DNA from: Actinoplanes lobatus
Lineage (GTDB): Bacteria; Actinomycetota; Actinomycetes; Mycobacteriales; Micromonosporaceae
Assembly (NCBI RefSeq): GCF_014205215.1
Contig: NZ_JACHNC010000001.1
Location: forward strand, 7,374,501-7,438,500
DNA: 64,000 bases
Direction of reading: 5' to 3'
The notes beneath the pieces are model-generated. The model searched no databases. It worked only from the letters and a program-made list of their open reading frames with translations, and was not told where the DNA came from. The translations under genes were made by a program, and so were the position numbers. Shown one piece after another: positions 25,788 through 34,024 of this stretch (the first letter of the stretch is position 1; each line of letters opens with the position of its first letter).

Positions 25788-27284
25788 GTGCCAGCCCTGC
25801 CCAGTCCACTGCTTCCCGGCTTCCACCCGGACCCGACCGCCGTGCTCGTCGACGGCCTCTACTACGTGGTCACCTCGACCTTCGAGTACCTGCCGGGCCT
25901 GCCGATCTACCGTAGCCACGACCTGGTCACCTGGGAGCAGATCGGCAACGTCGCGACCCGGCCCGAACAGCTCGGCATCGAGCAGGCAGCGTCCGGGCTG
26001 GGAGTGTGGGCGCCGACGCTGCGCCACCACGACGGCCGGTTCCACCTCATTGTGATCATTACCGGCAGCCCGCGCGGCTGCGTCGTGTTCACCGCCGAGA
26101 ACCCGGCCGGGCCCTGGGACGACGGCATCACCATCAACGGGATCGAAGGCATCGACCCCGACCTGGCCTGGGACGACGACGGCCAGGCGTACGTCACCTA
26201 CTCCGGCTTCGTCGCGACCGGACCGGACGCCGGCACACATCACGGCATCCAGCAGGTCCGCGTCGACCTGACCGCAGGCAAGGCCCTGGAAGCACCGCGC
26301 TCGCTCTGGTCAGGCACCGGGCGGCAGTTCCCCGAAGCGCCGCACGTCTTCCGGCGCGGCGAACACTGGTACCTGCTGATAGCCGAAGGCGGCACCGAAC
26401 GCGGCCACGCCGTCAGCATCGCCCGCGGCCCGGCCATCACCGGCCCCTTCGAAGGCGCGCCGGCCAACCCGATCCTCACCGCCAGCGGCCAGGCCAGCCG
26501 CATCCAATGCACCGGCCACGCCGACCTCGTCGCCGGCCCGGACGGCGGCGACGACGTGCTGATCCTGCTGGGGGTCCGGACACTGGGCCGGACCGCGGCG
26601 TTCTCCCCGCTCGGCCGGGAAACCTTCGCGACCACGGTCACCTGGCAGGACGGCTGGCCCCGGCCGCAGCCGCTGCCTACCGTCCCTCGCACGGGCTTGT
26701 TCGAGGAGACCTTCGACTTCGCCGGCCCGGCGGCGCTCGACGATCCCGGCTGGCTCGCCATCGGCCGCGCACCCGCACAGGTCGCATCTCTCACCGAGAC
26801 GCCGGGACGGCTGACCCTGCACGGCGTCGCCGGCGGCATGCGGGCCTTCCGGCCCAGCTTTATCGGCCGCAGGCAACGTCACCTGACCAGCACGTTCACC
26901 GCAACGATCGATGCCAGCGGCGGCGCGGGCGGGCTCGCCTGCCGCTACGACGAGAACATCCACCTGTCGCTCGAAGCCCGCGGCACCACGGTCACAGCCA
27001 CGGCCAAACTGGCCGATCTGGAACAGAACTGGACCGTGCAGATCCCGGCTGGCGAGGTCGAACTACGCATCGAGACCCGCCTGCCGGAACCAGGCCGGAA
27101 CACGGCCAACGACGGCGCCGACCGGATTCGGCTGATCGCCGCGGGTGTCTGCCTCGTTGAGCTCGACGGCCGATACTGGTCCTGCGAAACTGCGGCTTCG
27201 TTCACCGGCCGGGTCACCGGCGTCTTCGCCGCCGAGGGGACGGTCACGGTTAGCCGGTTCGGCTACTACGGACAGGAAATCTGA
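25788..27284 (+). CDS. Intracellular GH43 beta-xylosidase/alpha-arabinofuranosidase
   Basis: 498 residues. GTG 25788 is chosen because AGGAG lies five to six bases before it; GTG 25764, overlapping the MFS stop, has none. Five-bladed propeller with catalytic base Asp ~15 in PGFHPDPT, pKa-modulating Asp ~122 in GIDPDLAW and acid Glu ~183 in FPEAPHVF. From residue ~305 there is a beta-sandwich (FEETFDFAGP; RRQRHLTSTFTA) like the C-terminal domain of GH43_11-type xylosidases. No signal peptide, so it hydrolyses imported xylo- or arabino-oligosaccharides. Confidence 0.88.
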   Translation: MPALPSPLLPGFHPDPTAVLVDGLYYVVTSTFEYLPGLPIYRSHDLVTWEQIGNVATRPEQLGIEQAASGLGVWAPTLRHHDGRFHLIVIITGSPRGCVVFTAENPAGPWDDGITINGIEGIDPDLAWDDDGQAYVTYSGFVATGPDAGTHHGIQQVRVDLTAGKALEAPRSLWSGTGRQFPEAPHVFRRGEHWYLLIAEGGTERGHAVSIARGPAITGPFEGAPANPILTASGQASRIQCTGHADLVAGPDGGDDVLILLGVRTLGRTAAFSPLGRETFATTVTWQDGWPRPQPLPTVPRTGLFEETFDFAGPAALDDPGWLAIGRAPAQVASLTETPGRLTLHGVAGGMRAFRPSFIGRRQRHLTSTFTATIDASGGAGGLACRYDENIHLSLEARGTTVTATAKLADLEQNWTVQIPAGEVELRIETRLPEPGRNTANDGADRIRLIAAGVCLVELDGRYWSCETAASFTGRVTGVFAAEGTVTVSRFGYYGQEI

Positions 27285-27301
27285 CGACTGGATCCGAACC
27301 C

Positions 27302-27745
27302 CTACCGAAAGAGGTCGCAGGCACCCGCGCGAAGCTGAAGCGCCTCGTCGCACGCGAGATCGCCACCGAAACATAGCCCGGAATTCGCCTGATCCGGAAA
27401 CGGACTAAACCTACCGGAACGTCCTCTCAGGTGCCGGTGTGCCACTGTGTGCCAATAGCGGGGGCTTATCCGGTGACAGGTGCTGCAGTGCATCCGGTCG
27501 AGGTGCGGAGCGACCTGGGCGGCGATGTCGGCTTCGGCGCATGCCCAGTCCAGCGGGGTCACGCGGGCCTGGAACCAGCGTTGTTCTTGGTGGTGTTGCA
27601 GGGCCGCTCGTCCGGCTGCGCGATAGGTTTCGACGGCTTCCGCCAGGTCGGCGTCGGTGCCGTAGTCGGCTGATGTCGGGTGGCCGGCGATGAGGCTTTC
27701 GACGCGGGCGGCGAGCGGGGCTGTGGTCAGGTGATCAGTAGGCAT
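27302..27745 (-). pseudogene. Broken thiopeptide-type lanthipeptide biosynthesis gene
   Basis: The ATG at 27745 lies inside the LanC remnant and opens a 147-codon frame. Residues 1-85 (RAALQHHQEQRWFQARVTPL, DWACAEADIAAQVAPHLDRM) resemble the start of the small thiopeptide-type/elimination-domain protein that accompanies FxLD dehydratases. Just after HLDRM, another frame reads AAPVTG followed by a stop where the family has the conserved Trp pair (GWWF). The remaining codons are not family-like. Both a frameshift and a 3' truncation near 27465 are indicated, so the protein cannot fold normally. Confidence 0.5.
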
Positions 27746-27891
27746 GCGTCCCACCTCGTACGGGGCGGCCGGCCGGTGCGGATGCTGTCGAGTACCAAGG
27801 CGACGCCGGTGTGGCCGGTCAGAAATGCGGCGGCGTCGCTGGGTGGTGCTGCGGCGATTCGTGCCGCGAGGGCAGGGAGCCGGTCGCTGAT
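27727..27891 (-). pseudogene. LanC cyclase C-terminal remnant (54 codons)
   Basis: In a frame different from the dehydratase, the DNA encodes ISDRLPALAARIAAAPPSDA, then AFLTGHTGVALVL and WDACLLIT before TGA. Gly-x-x-Gly-x-Ala and the terminal W-D-x-x-L-L are the ending of class I LanC lanthionine cyclases. All zinc ligands and over 85% of the gene are missing. The junction with the dehydratase is at ~27891-27905. Confidence 0.75.
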
Positions 27892-29606
27892 CGTTCCAGG
27901 TAAAGCTGCTCGGCATCGGCGGTGACAGCCAGGTCGTCAAGGCTGGTCCCGTCGCCGTCCGGGTGCTCGGCTATCGACACCGTCTGCGGCTGGAGTCTGC
28001 CCGTGCTGGTGACGTTGCCGTTGTGGATCCGGCGCGGCGGGAACGACAGCTGTGCGGTGACCGCACCGCCGTCGGCCTCGGCCACCGTCGTGTACGTCTG
28101 CGCCACCCGATCACGGTCACTGGCGTCGAGTAGATAGACGAAACGGCCGATCATGCTCGTCGGCGTGCGCGGGGCGCCGATGATCCGAAGTTCGAAGTCC
28201 CCACGGTCCAGCGCCAGCGCCGAGCAGGCGTGGACGGTGACGCCCAGTTCTATTCGTTCTGGCGGCATGACGCTCGTGTGGTTGCCGACTGTCAACGCCG
28301 CGATGTCGGTGGCGGACAGGCGGATCTCGTCGGTTCCGTCCAGCATCGCCTGCTGCACCAGCCGCAACAGGTGCACATCGCGTTGCGTCACGGTACGCCA
28401 GACGGGTCGCGCCGCAGGGGTGCCGAGGTAACCGTGCGGGTATCCCAGCCCGGAATCCGCGAGGAGCTCACGGACGGGGACCAGGGCGCCGGGTCCGTAC
28501 CGGTTGCGGAAACGCACGTGATAGTCCAACCAGGCCTGCGGACCGAACGGCTGGCTGGTCAGCCGCAGCAGCACCTCGGCGGCGCGGGCCACCTCGTCCA
28601 AGACCTCCGTCGACACGCGCACCTCGGCGTCGAGCCGGACGTCCGCAGCGAGGGGATGGGTGGTGGTAGTGGCGAGATTGCTCATCAGCTCGGTCGCTGA
28701 CCGCCGCAGACCCGCCTGTGCCGCCACGTCCGTGGCGGTGTTGTGCTGGGTGAGCAAGGTGTGCACCCGGTTGAGTCGAGTCGCCGTCGGTGCCACACGG
28801 GGAATGTCTTCGACGCCGGCGGCCTCCAACGTGTGCAGTACGTGAGACAGCCCGTCCACTGCGGTCGACGGCGGCCGCAGGCCGGTGATCAGGAACCGTC
28901 CGTCGACCAAACCGTGCAGCAGCGCCTCGACGCTGGCGCGGTCGGCGTGCAGGTCACTACAGAGTCGCGCGAGTAGGTCCTCGAAGCCGATGGGATGGGT
29001 AGCGGCGCGGAGCGCCGCCGCCACGACACGGGTGCACCGGGTAGAGGTTTCCCGCACCGGTCCCGGCTTCTCTGGGCCCGGCTGGGGCCGTTGTGTGACG
29101 AAGACCCGGCCGCCTCGCACCACCATGCTGTTGTCGGCGACCACCGTCAGCCTTCGGCGCAGCTCATGATCCTGGTCAAGCTTGTCGACGATCTGGGCGA
29201 GCCAATCCGCGTCCGCGCGAATGGCCGACCGGTGGTTCTCGCCGAAACTGGCAGCGGCCGCCCCTACCGTCGCGGTGGTCACCCCGGCGAAGAGGCCGAA
29301 CGGCGTGGCACGCCGCTGCCAGCGCATCAGGTACGTAGTGATCGCCGCGACCGCACGTCGGATGTTGCGCTCCGAGGCCTCACCAGGAGCGTCCACGAGG
29401 CGTCGCATGCGGGCGGCGAGGTCGGGGGTGGCCAGAGTGACCGCTTCTTGCAGTATCGGGTCGGCCCAGGCCGCGGCCAGCCAGGCCCATGCTTGTTCGA
29501 TGGTGGCTGTCGGGTCGGGTGGCGGCGGGAGGGGGTGCTCCGGGAAGGTACTGGCGCGGACCAGGACAGGGCCGACGAGGTGGTACCGGTGGTGAGCGAT
29601 CGGCAT
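27819..29606 (-). CDS. Class I lantibiotic dehydratase (LanB), C-terminally truncated
   Basis: 595 residues from ATG 29606, GGAGG six bases upstream. It is the N-terminal glutamylation part of a LanB: HHRYHLVGPVLVRAS, YLMRWQRRATPFGLFAG, FRNRYGPGALVPVRELLADS, and IIGAPRTPTSMIGRF toward the end. After DLAVTADAEQLYLE the frame runs into DNA derived from LanC and stops at 27819. Full class I LanBs are ~800-1000 residues and need an elimination domain, absent here. The enzyme adds tRNA-dependent glutamate to Ser/Thr and eliminates it to form dehydroamino acids; this copy could at best do the first step. It lies downstream of the FxLD precursor. Confidence 0.8.
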   Translation of the reverse strand: MPIAHHRYHLVGPVLVRASTFPEHPLPPPPDPTATIEQAWAWLAAAWADPILQEAVTLATPDLAARMRRLVDAPGEASERNIRRAVAAITTYLMRWQRRATPFGLFAGVTTATVGAAAASFGENHRSAIRADADWLAQIVDKLDQDHELRRRLTVVADNSMVVRGGRVFVTQRPQPGPEKPGPVRETSTRCTRVVAAALRAATHPIGFEDLLARLCSDLHADRASVEALLHGLVDGRFLITGLRPPSTAVDGLSHVLHTLEAAGVEDIPRVAPTATRLNRVHTLLTQHNTATDVAAQAGLRRSATELMSNLATTTTHPLAADVRLDAEVRVSTEVLDEVARAAEVLLRLTSQPFGPQAWLDYHVRFRNRYGPGALVPVRELLADSGLGYPHGYLGTPAARPVWRTVTQRDVHLLRLVQQAMLDGTDEIRLSATDIAALTVGNHTSVMPPERIELGVTVHACSALALDRGDFELRIIGAPRTPTSMIGRFVYLLDASDRDRVAQTYTTVAEADGGAVTAQLSFPPRRIHNGNVTSTGRLQPQTVSIAEHPDGDGTSLDDLAVTADAEQLYLERSATGSLPSRHESPQHHPATPPHF

Positions 29607-29632
29607 GCCGCACCTCCGTACACGAGGGGTGG

Positions 29633-29669
29633 GGTTGCCGGAACCCACCTCGGGCGGGCTCCGGCAACC
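29633..29669 (-). terminator. Attenuator-like hairpin between precursor and dehydratase
   Basis: GGTTGCCGGA pairs with TCCGGCAACC (10 bp, 17-base loop) in the 82-base gap after the precursor gene. Lanthipeptide operons often have a leaky terminator here that makes precursor mRNA more abundant than enzyme mRNA. Confidence 0.6.
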
Positions 29670-29688
29670 GTGGGAGGAAACCGCTTGA

Positions 29689-29877
29689 TCAGGCGACGTC
29701 GAACGAGGACGTGCTGCAGGCGCTGGTGTCGCACGTCTCGCCGCAGCCGTCATCGGTGTTGCATTCCGCGCCCAGCGGGATCGCCAGCTCGACGACCCGC
29801 ATGTCCAGCCGGAAGTCGTCCTCGGTGACGTCCTCCGCGGGCGGGGTGAGGGTTGCTGTCGGCGGTGCCATTGACAT
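29689..29877 (-). CDS. FxLD-family lanthipeptide precursor peptide
   Basis: 62 residues from ATG 29877; AAGGAG is close upstream, and GTG 29880 or ATG 29871 are also possible. The leader contains the F-x-L-D motif (DDFRLDMRVVELAIP). The core is Cys/Thr/Ser-rich: ECNTDDGCGETCDTSACSTS, with four Cys and six Ser/Thr in the ring region, then SFDVA. The GCG-x-TC and SAC-x-S spacing is the family signature. Expected processing: dehydration of Ser/Thr, lanthionine rings and methyltransferase modification at Asp. Flanked by its PCMT-like methyltransferase and by LanB. Confidence 0.88.
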   Translation of the reverse strand: MSMAPPTATLTPPAEDVTEDDFRLDMRVVELAIPLGAECNTDDGCGETCDTSACSTSSFDVA

Positions 29878-29941
29878 CACTCTCCTTACGGGAAGGGGAT
29901 ATGGCCGCCTGACCGGGCGAAGGGTGTGAGCCGCGCGCTGC

Positions 29942-31207
29942 TCAGCCCTCGGCCGGCCAGGAGATCGTTACGACGCCGTGCGTCTTCGCCATCACGGCGG
30001 CGCCGTCGGGAATCTGAGACTGGTCACCGCCGACGGGCCAGTAGCCGAACACCGGCGCCACGGCGCGCAGGTTGCCGCGGTCCCACCCGCGGATCTGCGC
30101 AACCAGCGCGGCAGCGACCGGTTCGCCGTCACGGCCGAAGGCGCGGGCACCGAACTCGACACCGGCACCCTCCATCGCGGGCCGGATCACCAGGTACGCC
30201 AGGCCGGCTCCGCGCATGGTGCCGAACGGGAACCACTGCCCACGCCGGCCGAGCACGCTGCCGTCGGTGGCCGACAGCCGGCAGAACCCCGGCAGGTACC
30301 AGGCGAACCAGAGGTAGAGGTCCGCCCACGACGTCTGGTGGGGGAAGGTCACCCCGGACCAGATCTCTGCGGGCTCGGTGGCGAGGACCCCGTCGAGGCC
30401 ATCGGGGTCGGCCGGGGCGTCGGTGTCGAAGCGGACCGTCACGTCATTGCCGTCGGGTCCGGTGAGCGTGAACCTTTGCTCGTGGTGGCGGCCGATGCCC
30501 TGCATCGCCACGAAGCCCGCGACTTCGACGGAGGAGCTGACGAGGTGGTCGCCGGCACGGCGGAACCCGATGGTTCGGGTGACCCCGTTCATGACCAGCG
30601 GCACGACCAGGACGCCGTGGTCGGCCAGTTGCCGCAGCCAGGCCGGGGCGATGTCCCAAGCCCCGACCGTCACGATGATCGCGTCGAACTGTCCCTCGCC
30701 GAGCACGCCTTGCTCGGCATCCGCGACCAGCACACGTACCCGGCTGCCGTACCCGGTCTCGTCCAGCAGTTTCGCGGCCCGGTCGGTGACCTCCGGATCG
30801 ATGTCCACGCTGACCACCCGGCCGCGCTCGCCGACGATCTCGGCGATGTACGCCGCGTTCAACCCGCCCGAGCCAATTTCCAGCACCGTCATGCCCGGCC
30901 GCAACTCGGCCTGCTCCAACATGCGTGCCTGAATGTAGGCCGCCGACACCGACGACAACGCCGCACCGTCCGCGCCGCGTTTCGTCACCACCGAACTGTC
31001 GTAGCCGTACGCGATACCCAGCTCGGTCCCCGGCGGCATGAACGCCTCACGGGCAACAGCCCGGAACGCTGCCTTAACCACCGCGGTCGTGATCTTCCCC
31101 CGGGCACGTAACTCCGCCACGAGAGCGGCACGCTGCACGGCCCCCTCATCCGCGGACTCCGTGTCCCTCGTGCCCTGTTCGGGCTCGTTCGCCTCGGTGG
31201 CGTTCAT
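29942..31207 (-). CDS. FxLD-system PCMT-like methyltransferase
   Basis: 421 residues from ATG 31207 with GAAGGGA seven bases upstream. The N-terminal half is a protein-L-isoaspartate methyltransferase-like fold: SVSAAYIQARMLEQAELRPG, then VLEIGSGGLNAAYIAEIVG (SAM motif I), VVSVDIDPEV and FDAIIVTVGAWDIAP. The C-terminal ~180 residues are specific to the FxLD system (TIGR04364-type). Related enzymes methylate an Asp of a lanthipeptide, which then forms succinimide or isoaspartate; that reaction is inferred. The gene sits 64 bases upstream of the precursor and looks intact. Confidence 0.88.
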   Translation of the reverse strand: MNATEANEPEQGTRDTESADEGAVQRAALVAELRARGKITTAVVKAAFRAVAREAFMPPGTELGIAYGYDSSVVTKRGADGAALSSVSAAYIQARMLEQAELRPGMTVLEIGSGGLNAAYIAEIVGERGRVVSVDIDPEVTDRAAKLLDETGYGSRVRVLVADAEQGVLGEGQFDAIIVTVGAWDIAPAWLRQLADHGVLVVPLVMNGVTRTIGFRRAGDHLVSSSVEVAGFVAMQGIGRHHEQRFTLTGPDGNDVTVRFDTDAPADPDGLDGVLATEPAEIWSGVTFPHQTSWADLYLWFAWYLPGFCRLSATDGSVLGRRGQWFPFGTMRGAGLAYLVIRPAMEGAGVEFGARAFGRDGEPVAAALVAQIRGWDRGNLRAVAPVFGYWPVGGDQSQIPDGAAVMAKTHGVVTISWPAEG

Positions 31208-31305
31208 CAGCAAATCCCTTCGTACGGCTTACTTGGACAACGGCTTCCGGCGACCTCGCCTACGGAGATGGCTCAGCCGTCGTATCGCGATGGCTGCGGT
31301 TCGGA

Positions 31306-31347
31306 CCCGGCTCGGCGGTGCCAGGGGGAAGCATCCGCCGAGCCGGG
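31306..31347 (-). terminator. Terminator between the small-gene operon and the methyltransferase
   Basis: CCCGGCTCGGCGG and CCGCCGAGCCGGG form a perfect 13-bp stem. It lies in the 209-bp gap that should also hold the promoter for the lanthipeptide genes on the minus strand. Confidence 0.65.
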
Positions 31348-31416
31348 AGTATCGAGGGACGTGGTTGCGACCAGCATGAACGCGGCGAACTGGTCGCCTT
31401 GCGGGCGATGGCGGCC

Positions 31417-31959
31417 TTACGCATCGAAGGCCCTGCTCCGGCGTTGCGATGGCTCGACTGAGCCGTCCTCGTCGATCGTCGCCATGGCCTTCGCCGCCGT
31501 GGCACTGTCGAGGACGAGCTGCTCGACCGCCGCGCCCATGTCGTCCGGGTCAGGTTCGAGGACGATCCGACCCTCGCTCAGGTACGCCCGGCCGACGCCG
31601 ACCAGCGTGCTGCCGATGTGTACGACGACCGGCATGTCGATCACGTCCAGCAGCAGGCCGGCCACCCCGTACCGCTTCACCATGTGTGCCTCCCGGACCA
31701 GGGCGCCGTTGGGTTCAGCCGGCTCGACCCAACCGACGAAACGCTCGTAGAGGTCGGACGGCGGCCCGCTCGCATCGGCGGTCCAGTCGTCTACCGCCTC
31801 GATCAGGAACGAGTGGAGAAGCAGCGACAGGCCGGCCGGGAAGTTCCGGTACTGCTCGCTGAGCTCGACCTTGGCGGTGGGGCACGGCCACGGCTGCCCG
31901 CAGACCTGGCAGTCCCAGCCGGGCCGTGTTCCCTGGTGTTGCGTTCGCGGGACTAGCAC
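31417..31959 (-). CDS. Small C-x-x-C-G-x-P-W-P-C protein with C-terminal extension
   Basis: About 180 residues from GTG 31959, which overlaps the stop of the preceding small ORF by seven bases (GTGCTAG). Near the N-terminus is WDCQVCGQPWPC, then a helical region (LSLLLHSFLIEAVDDW; SDLYERFVGWVEP) shared with the gene at 32248. The last ~90 residues (MVKRYGVAGLLLDVIDMPVV; LVGVGRAYLSEGRIVLEPDP) are an extra beta-rich part. Such proteins are frequently labelled flavin reductase in actinomycetes without evidence. The Cys motif suggests a small zinc knuckle. Function unknown. Confidence 0.55.
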   Translation of the reverse strand: MLVPRTQHQGTRPGWDCQVCGQPWPCPTAKVELSEQYRNFPAGLSLLLHSFLIEAVDDWTADASGPPSDLYERFVGWVEPAEPNGALVREAHMVKRYGVAGLLLDVIDMPVVVHIGSTLVGVGRAYLSEGRIVLEPDPDDMGAAVEQLVLDSATAAKAMATIDEDGSVEPSQRRSRAFDA

Positions 31960-32177
31960 GGCGAACCGCCCCCATGCGGTCGGCCTGCAATGTCGGCCGC
32001 GATTCTGCTGGGGGAACGGTTTGGTGGGTCGCTGACCGCGGTTCGCGTACGGTGCTCCTCGGCCCGCATCCGTATCCGTATCCGGGTCTCGATGCACGGC
32101 CAGCGCATGTTGCAGACGCACCGTGCGGGCTGGAGCAGCAGAAACTGCCACCAGCGGCGCTGTTCTCTTCGGTGCAT
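31953..32177 (-). CDS. Small basic protein, 74 residues, C-x-C...WPC
   Basis: ATG 32177 with a strong AGGAGAG five to six bases upstream. The sequence (MHRREQRRWWQFLLLQPA, then RCVCNMRWPC) is Arg-rich and keeps a Cys pattern ending in WPC, echoing its neighbours. Short and unrecognised; supported by the ribosome site and by coupling to the next gene. Confidence 0.45.
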   Translation of the reverse strand: MHRREQRRWWQFLLLQPARCVCNMRWPCIETRIRIRMRAEEHRTRTAVSDPPNRSPSRIAADIAGRPHGGGSPC

Positions 32178-32247
32178 GACGTCTCTCCTGGACTTGGTCG
32201 CCGTGTTGGATGGGGCCGCGCACCCGGTTGCCAGGCTGTGGCCACGG

Positions 32248-32589
32248 CTACGGGCGATCGCTGTCGGCCGTGCCGGCCGGGTGACGGCGGGCCCAGCCCA
32301 TGAACCGTCCGTACAGGTCAGGTGCGACATCGGTACCGTGTTCCTGGAAGTCGTCGACCGCATCCACCAGATGCGCCGCCAGGTACAACAGCAACGCGAG
32401 CCGATCGCGACGAAACTCGGCGAGTAGCTCCTCGCGGCGCTGTTCGCACGGCCACGGCTTTCCGCAGTTTTCGCATCGCCAGGACGGCCGAGAAGGCGGA
32501 TGCGTGGTCGGGTTGTGCTGTGCGGCGTCGCTGGGCGGCTCCGTAGGTGTGGGAGCCGGCGACGCCGGGCCGTCGGCCACGGGGGTCAT
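32248..32589 (-). CDS. Small C-x-x-C-G-x-P-W-P-C protein
   Basis: 113 residues from ATG 32589, two bases after the upstream stop. A Pro-rich N-terminus precedes WRCENCGKPWPC, followed by LLAEFRRDRLALLLYLAAHL, VDAVDDF and DLYGRFMGWARRH. This matches the conserved core of the protein at 31417. In actinomycetes such genes cluster near XRE/DUF397 regulators, as here. Possible zinc-binding adaptor; function unknown. Confidence 0.6.
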   Translation of the reverse strand: MTPVADGPASPAPTPTEPPSDAAQHNPTTHPPSRPSWRCENCGKPWPCEQRREELLAEFRRDRLALLLYLAAHLVDAVDDFQEHGTDVAPDLYGRFMGWARRHPAGTADSDRP

Positions 32590-32591
32590 CG

Positions 32592-32852
32592 CTAACCGGC
32601 CAGGGTTCCAGGTCCGCCGACGCGTACCGCGCCGACCAGTTCAGGGCGAGTCGCCCCTGGCTGCCGTGTCGGTAGCCGCAGCGTCCGCGAGAAGACGATC
32701 ACTGCGCTTTCTCGACGCCAGCACGGCCCCCAGGAGCCGCACGCCAAGCAGCGACCCGTGGCACTCGACGTCACATGTTCATCGAGCAACGCCTGCGCCG
32801 CACGGAGCTTCTCGGCTGACCTTGCGTAGTAGGTCGTTGCTGCGAGCACCAT
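32592..32852 (-). CDS. Small conserved actinobacterial protein, C-x-x-C-G-x-x-G-P-C
   Basis: 86 residues. A helical N-terminus (YYARSAEKLRAAQALLDEHV) is followed by GRCLACGSWGPCWRRE and a basic tail ending PELVGAVRVGG. I recall near relatives beside XRE/DUF397 loci but know no function. First gene of the minus-strand set, divergent from the XRE regulator; the 288-bp gap should contain both promoters. Confidence 0.55.
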   Translation of the reverse strand: MVLAATTYYARSAEKLRAAQALLDEHVTSSATGRCLACGSWGPCWRRESAVIVFSRTLRLPTRQPGATRPELVGAVRVGGPGTLAG

Positions 32853-33140
32853 GAACCCCCTGTCCGGTTGATCTCCGACGACCTTCGCGGCATCGATATG
32901 TCGCGTGTGGTGTGCCTACGATCACCGACAGTCGGATCGGCCGGAACCTCGAAATACCAGGATTCTTAATAGGAGAGTTGCCAGGTGGACCGCCTCTGAC
33001 CTGTGCATTCATAGCGTGTGGCCTGCTGTTGCAGCCGCCTGGTCGCCGAATGCGGGGTTACGCTCTGGCCGCACCGGACAGTGCCGAACGGCCGGACAGT
33101 CTCGGTGGCGGTCAATGGTCGACTCGTGTCGGAGGTGCCC

Positions 33141-34024
33141 GTGGTAGTCAGCCCCTATGTGCGGCGCCGTCGCCTCGCGGCCGAGCTGCTCCGCCTACGC
33201 GAGGAGCACGGCTACTCCACTCAGCAGCTCGCCACGGCGACTGGTCTTCCCCGGCAGAGGATCAGTCAGCTGCAGAACGGCCATGTGCGGCCCAGCGACG
33301 ACGAGATGATCCGCATCCTAGACGCGCTCAACGTCGGTCAGCGCCGCTGGGAACAGATCATGGCCATCGCTCGGGACGCCCGGGAACGCGGCTGGTGGGA
33401 GAAATTCCGCGACGAGATGGGTCCACGGCAAGCCCTTTACGCCGATCTCGAAGCCGGCGCACGCTCGATCACCGAATACCAGCTCACTCTGCTTCCCGGG
33501 CTCCTGCAGATCCCGCGTTCACCGAGGTTCGAGCCCATGCCAACCGCGGCACCCGTCCCGAGACGTTCGACCCCATCCGTGCTCTGGAAGCCCGTGCTCT
33601 GCGTCAACGTCTCCTGCACCGCACCGACGGGCCCGACTATGAAGTCATCATCGACGAACTGGCCGTACGGCGGCCCGCCGCTCCACCGGAGATCGTGCGA
33701 GCCCAGCTGTCCCATCTCGTCGATGCCGGTCGGAGCCGCAAGAAGGTCACTATCCTGATCCTCCCGCTGGCTGCACCATTAGCCGGGCACACGGTGCCTG
33801 CCTCGGCGTTCTCCACTTACCGGTACCGCGACCCCACAGATCCGGTGGTCGTCGCTGTGGACACCGTCACCTCTGACCTGGTCTTCACTGATTCGGCCGA
33901 CACCCGTCACTACCTGGACCTTTACCAGCGCATTCGCCAAGCGGCACTGAAGCCGGCCGACAGCCTCGATTTCCTCGCCGCAGCGGCCGAGGAACTACCT
34001 CAACGCACAGGAAGCCGACGATGA
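33141..34024 (+). pseudogene. XRE-family regulator with DUF5753 domain, frameshifted
   Basis: GTG 33141 has GGAGG five bases upstream. The first frame gives the HTH (RRRRLAAELLRLREEHGYST, QQLATATGLPRQRISQLQNG) and the start of the ligand-type domain (ITEYQLTLLPGLLQ). At 33507-33509 the frame shifts. The rest of the DUF5753 domain (DPAFTEVRAHANRGTRPETF ... HYLDLYQRIRQAALKP) is in the -1 frame, as if one G were lost from CAGGATCCC. The stop overlaps the DUF397 start (ATGA). Either a real mutation or a sequencing error; otherwise full length (~294 residues). Confidence 0.85.

Noticed and set aside
27311..27376. Plus-strand fragment reading EVAGTRAKLKRLVAREIATE
   Set aside because: It resembles the tail of some transposase-associated proteins, but 21 codons are too few to support a call.
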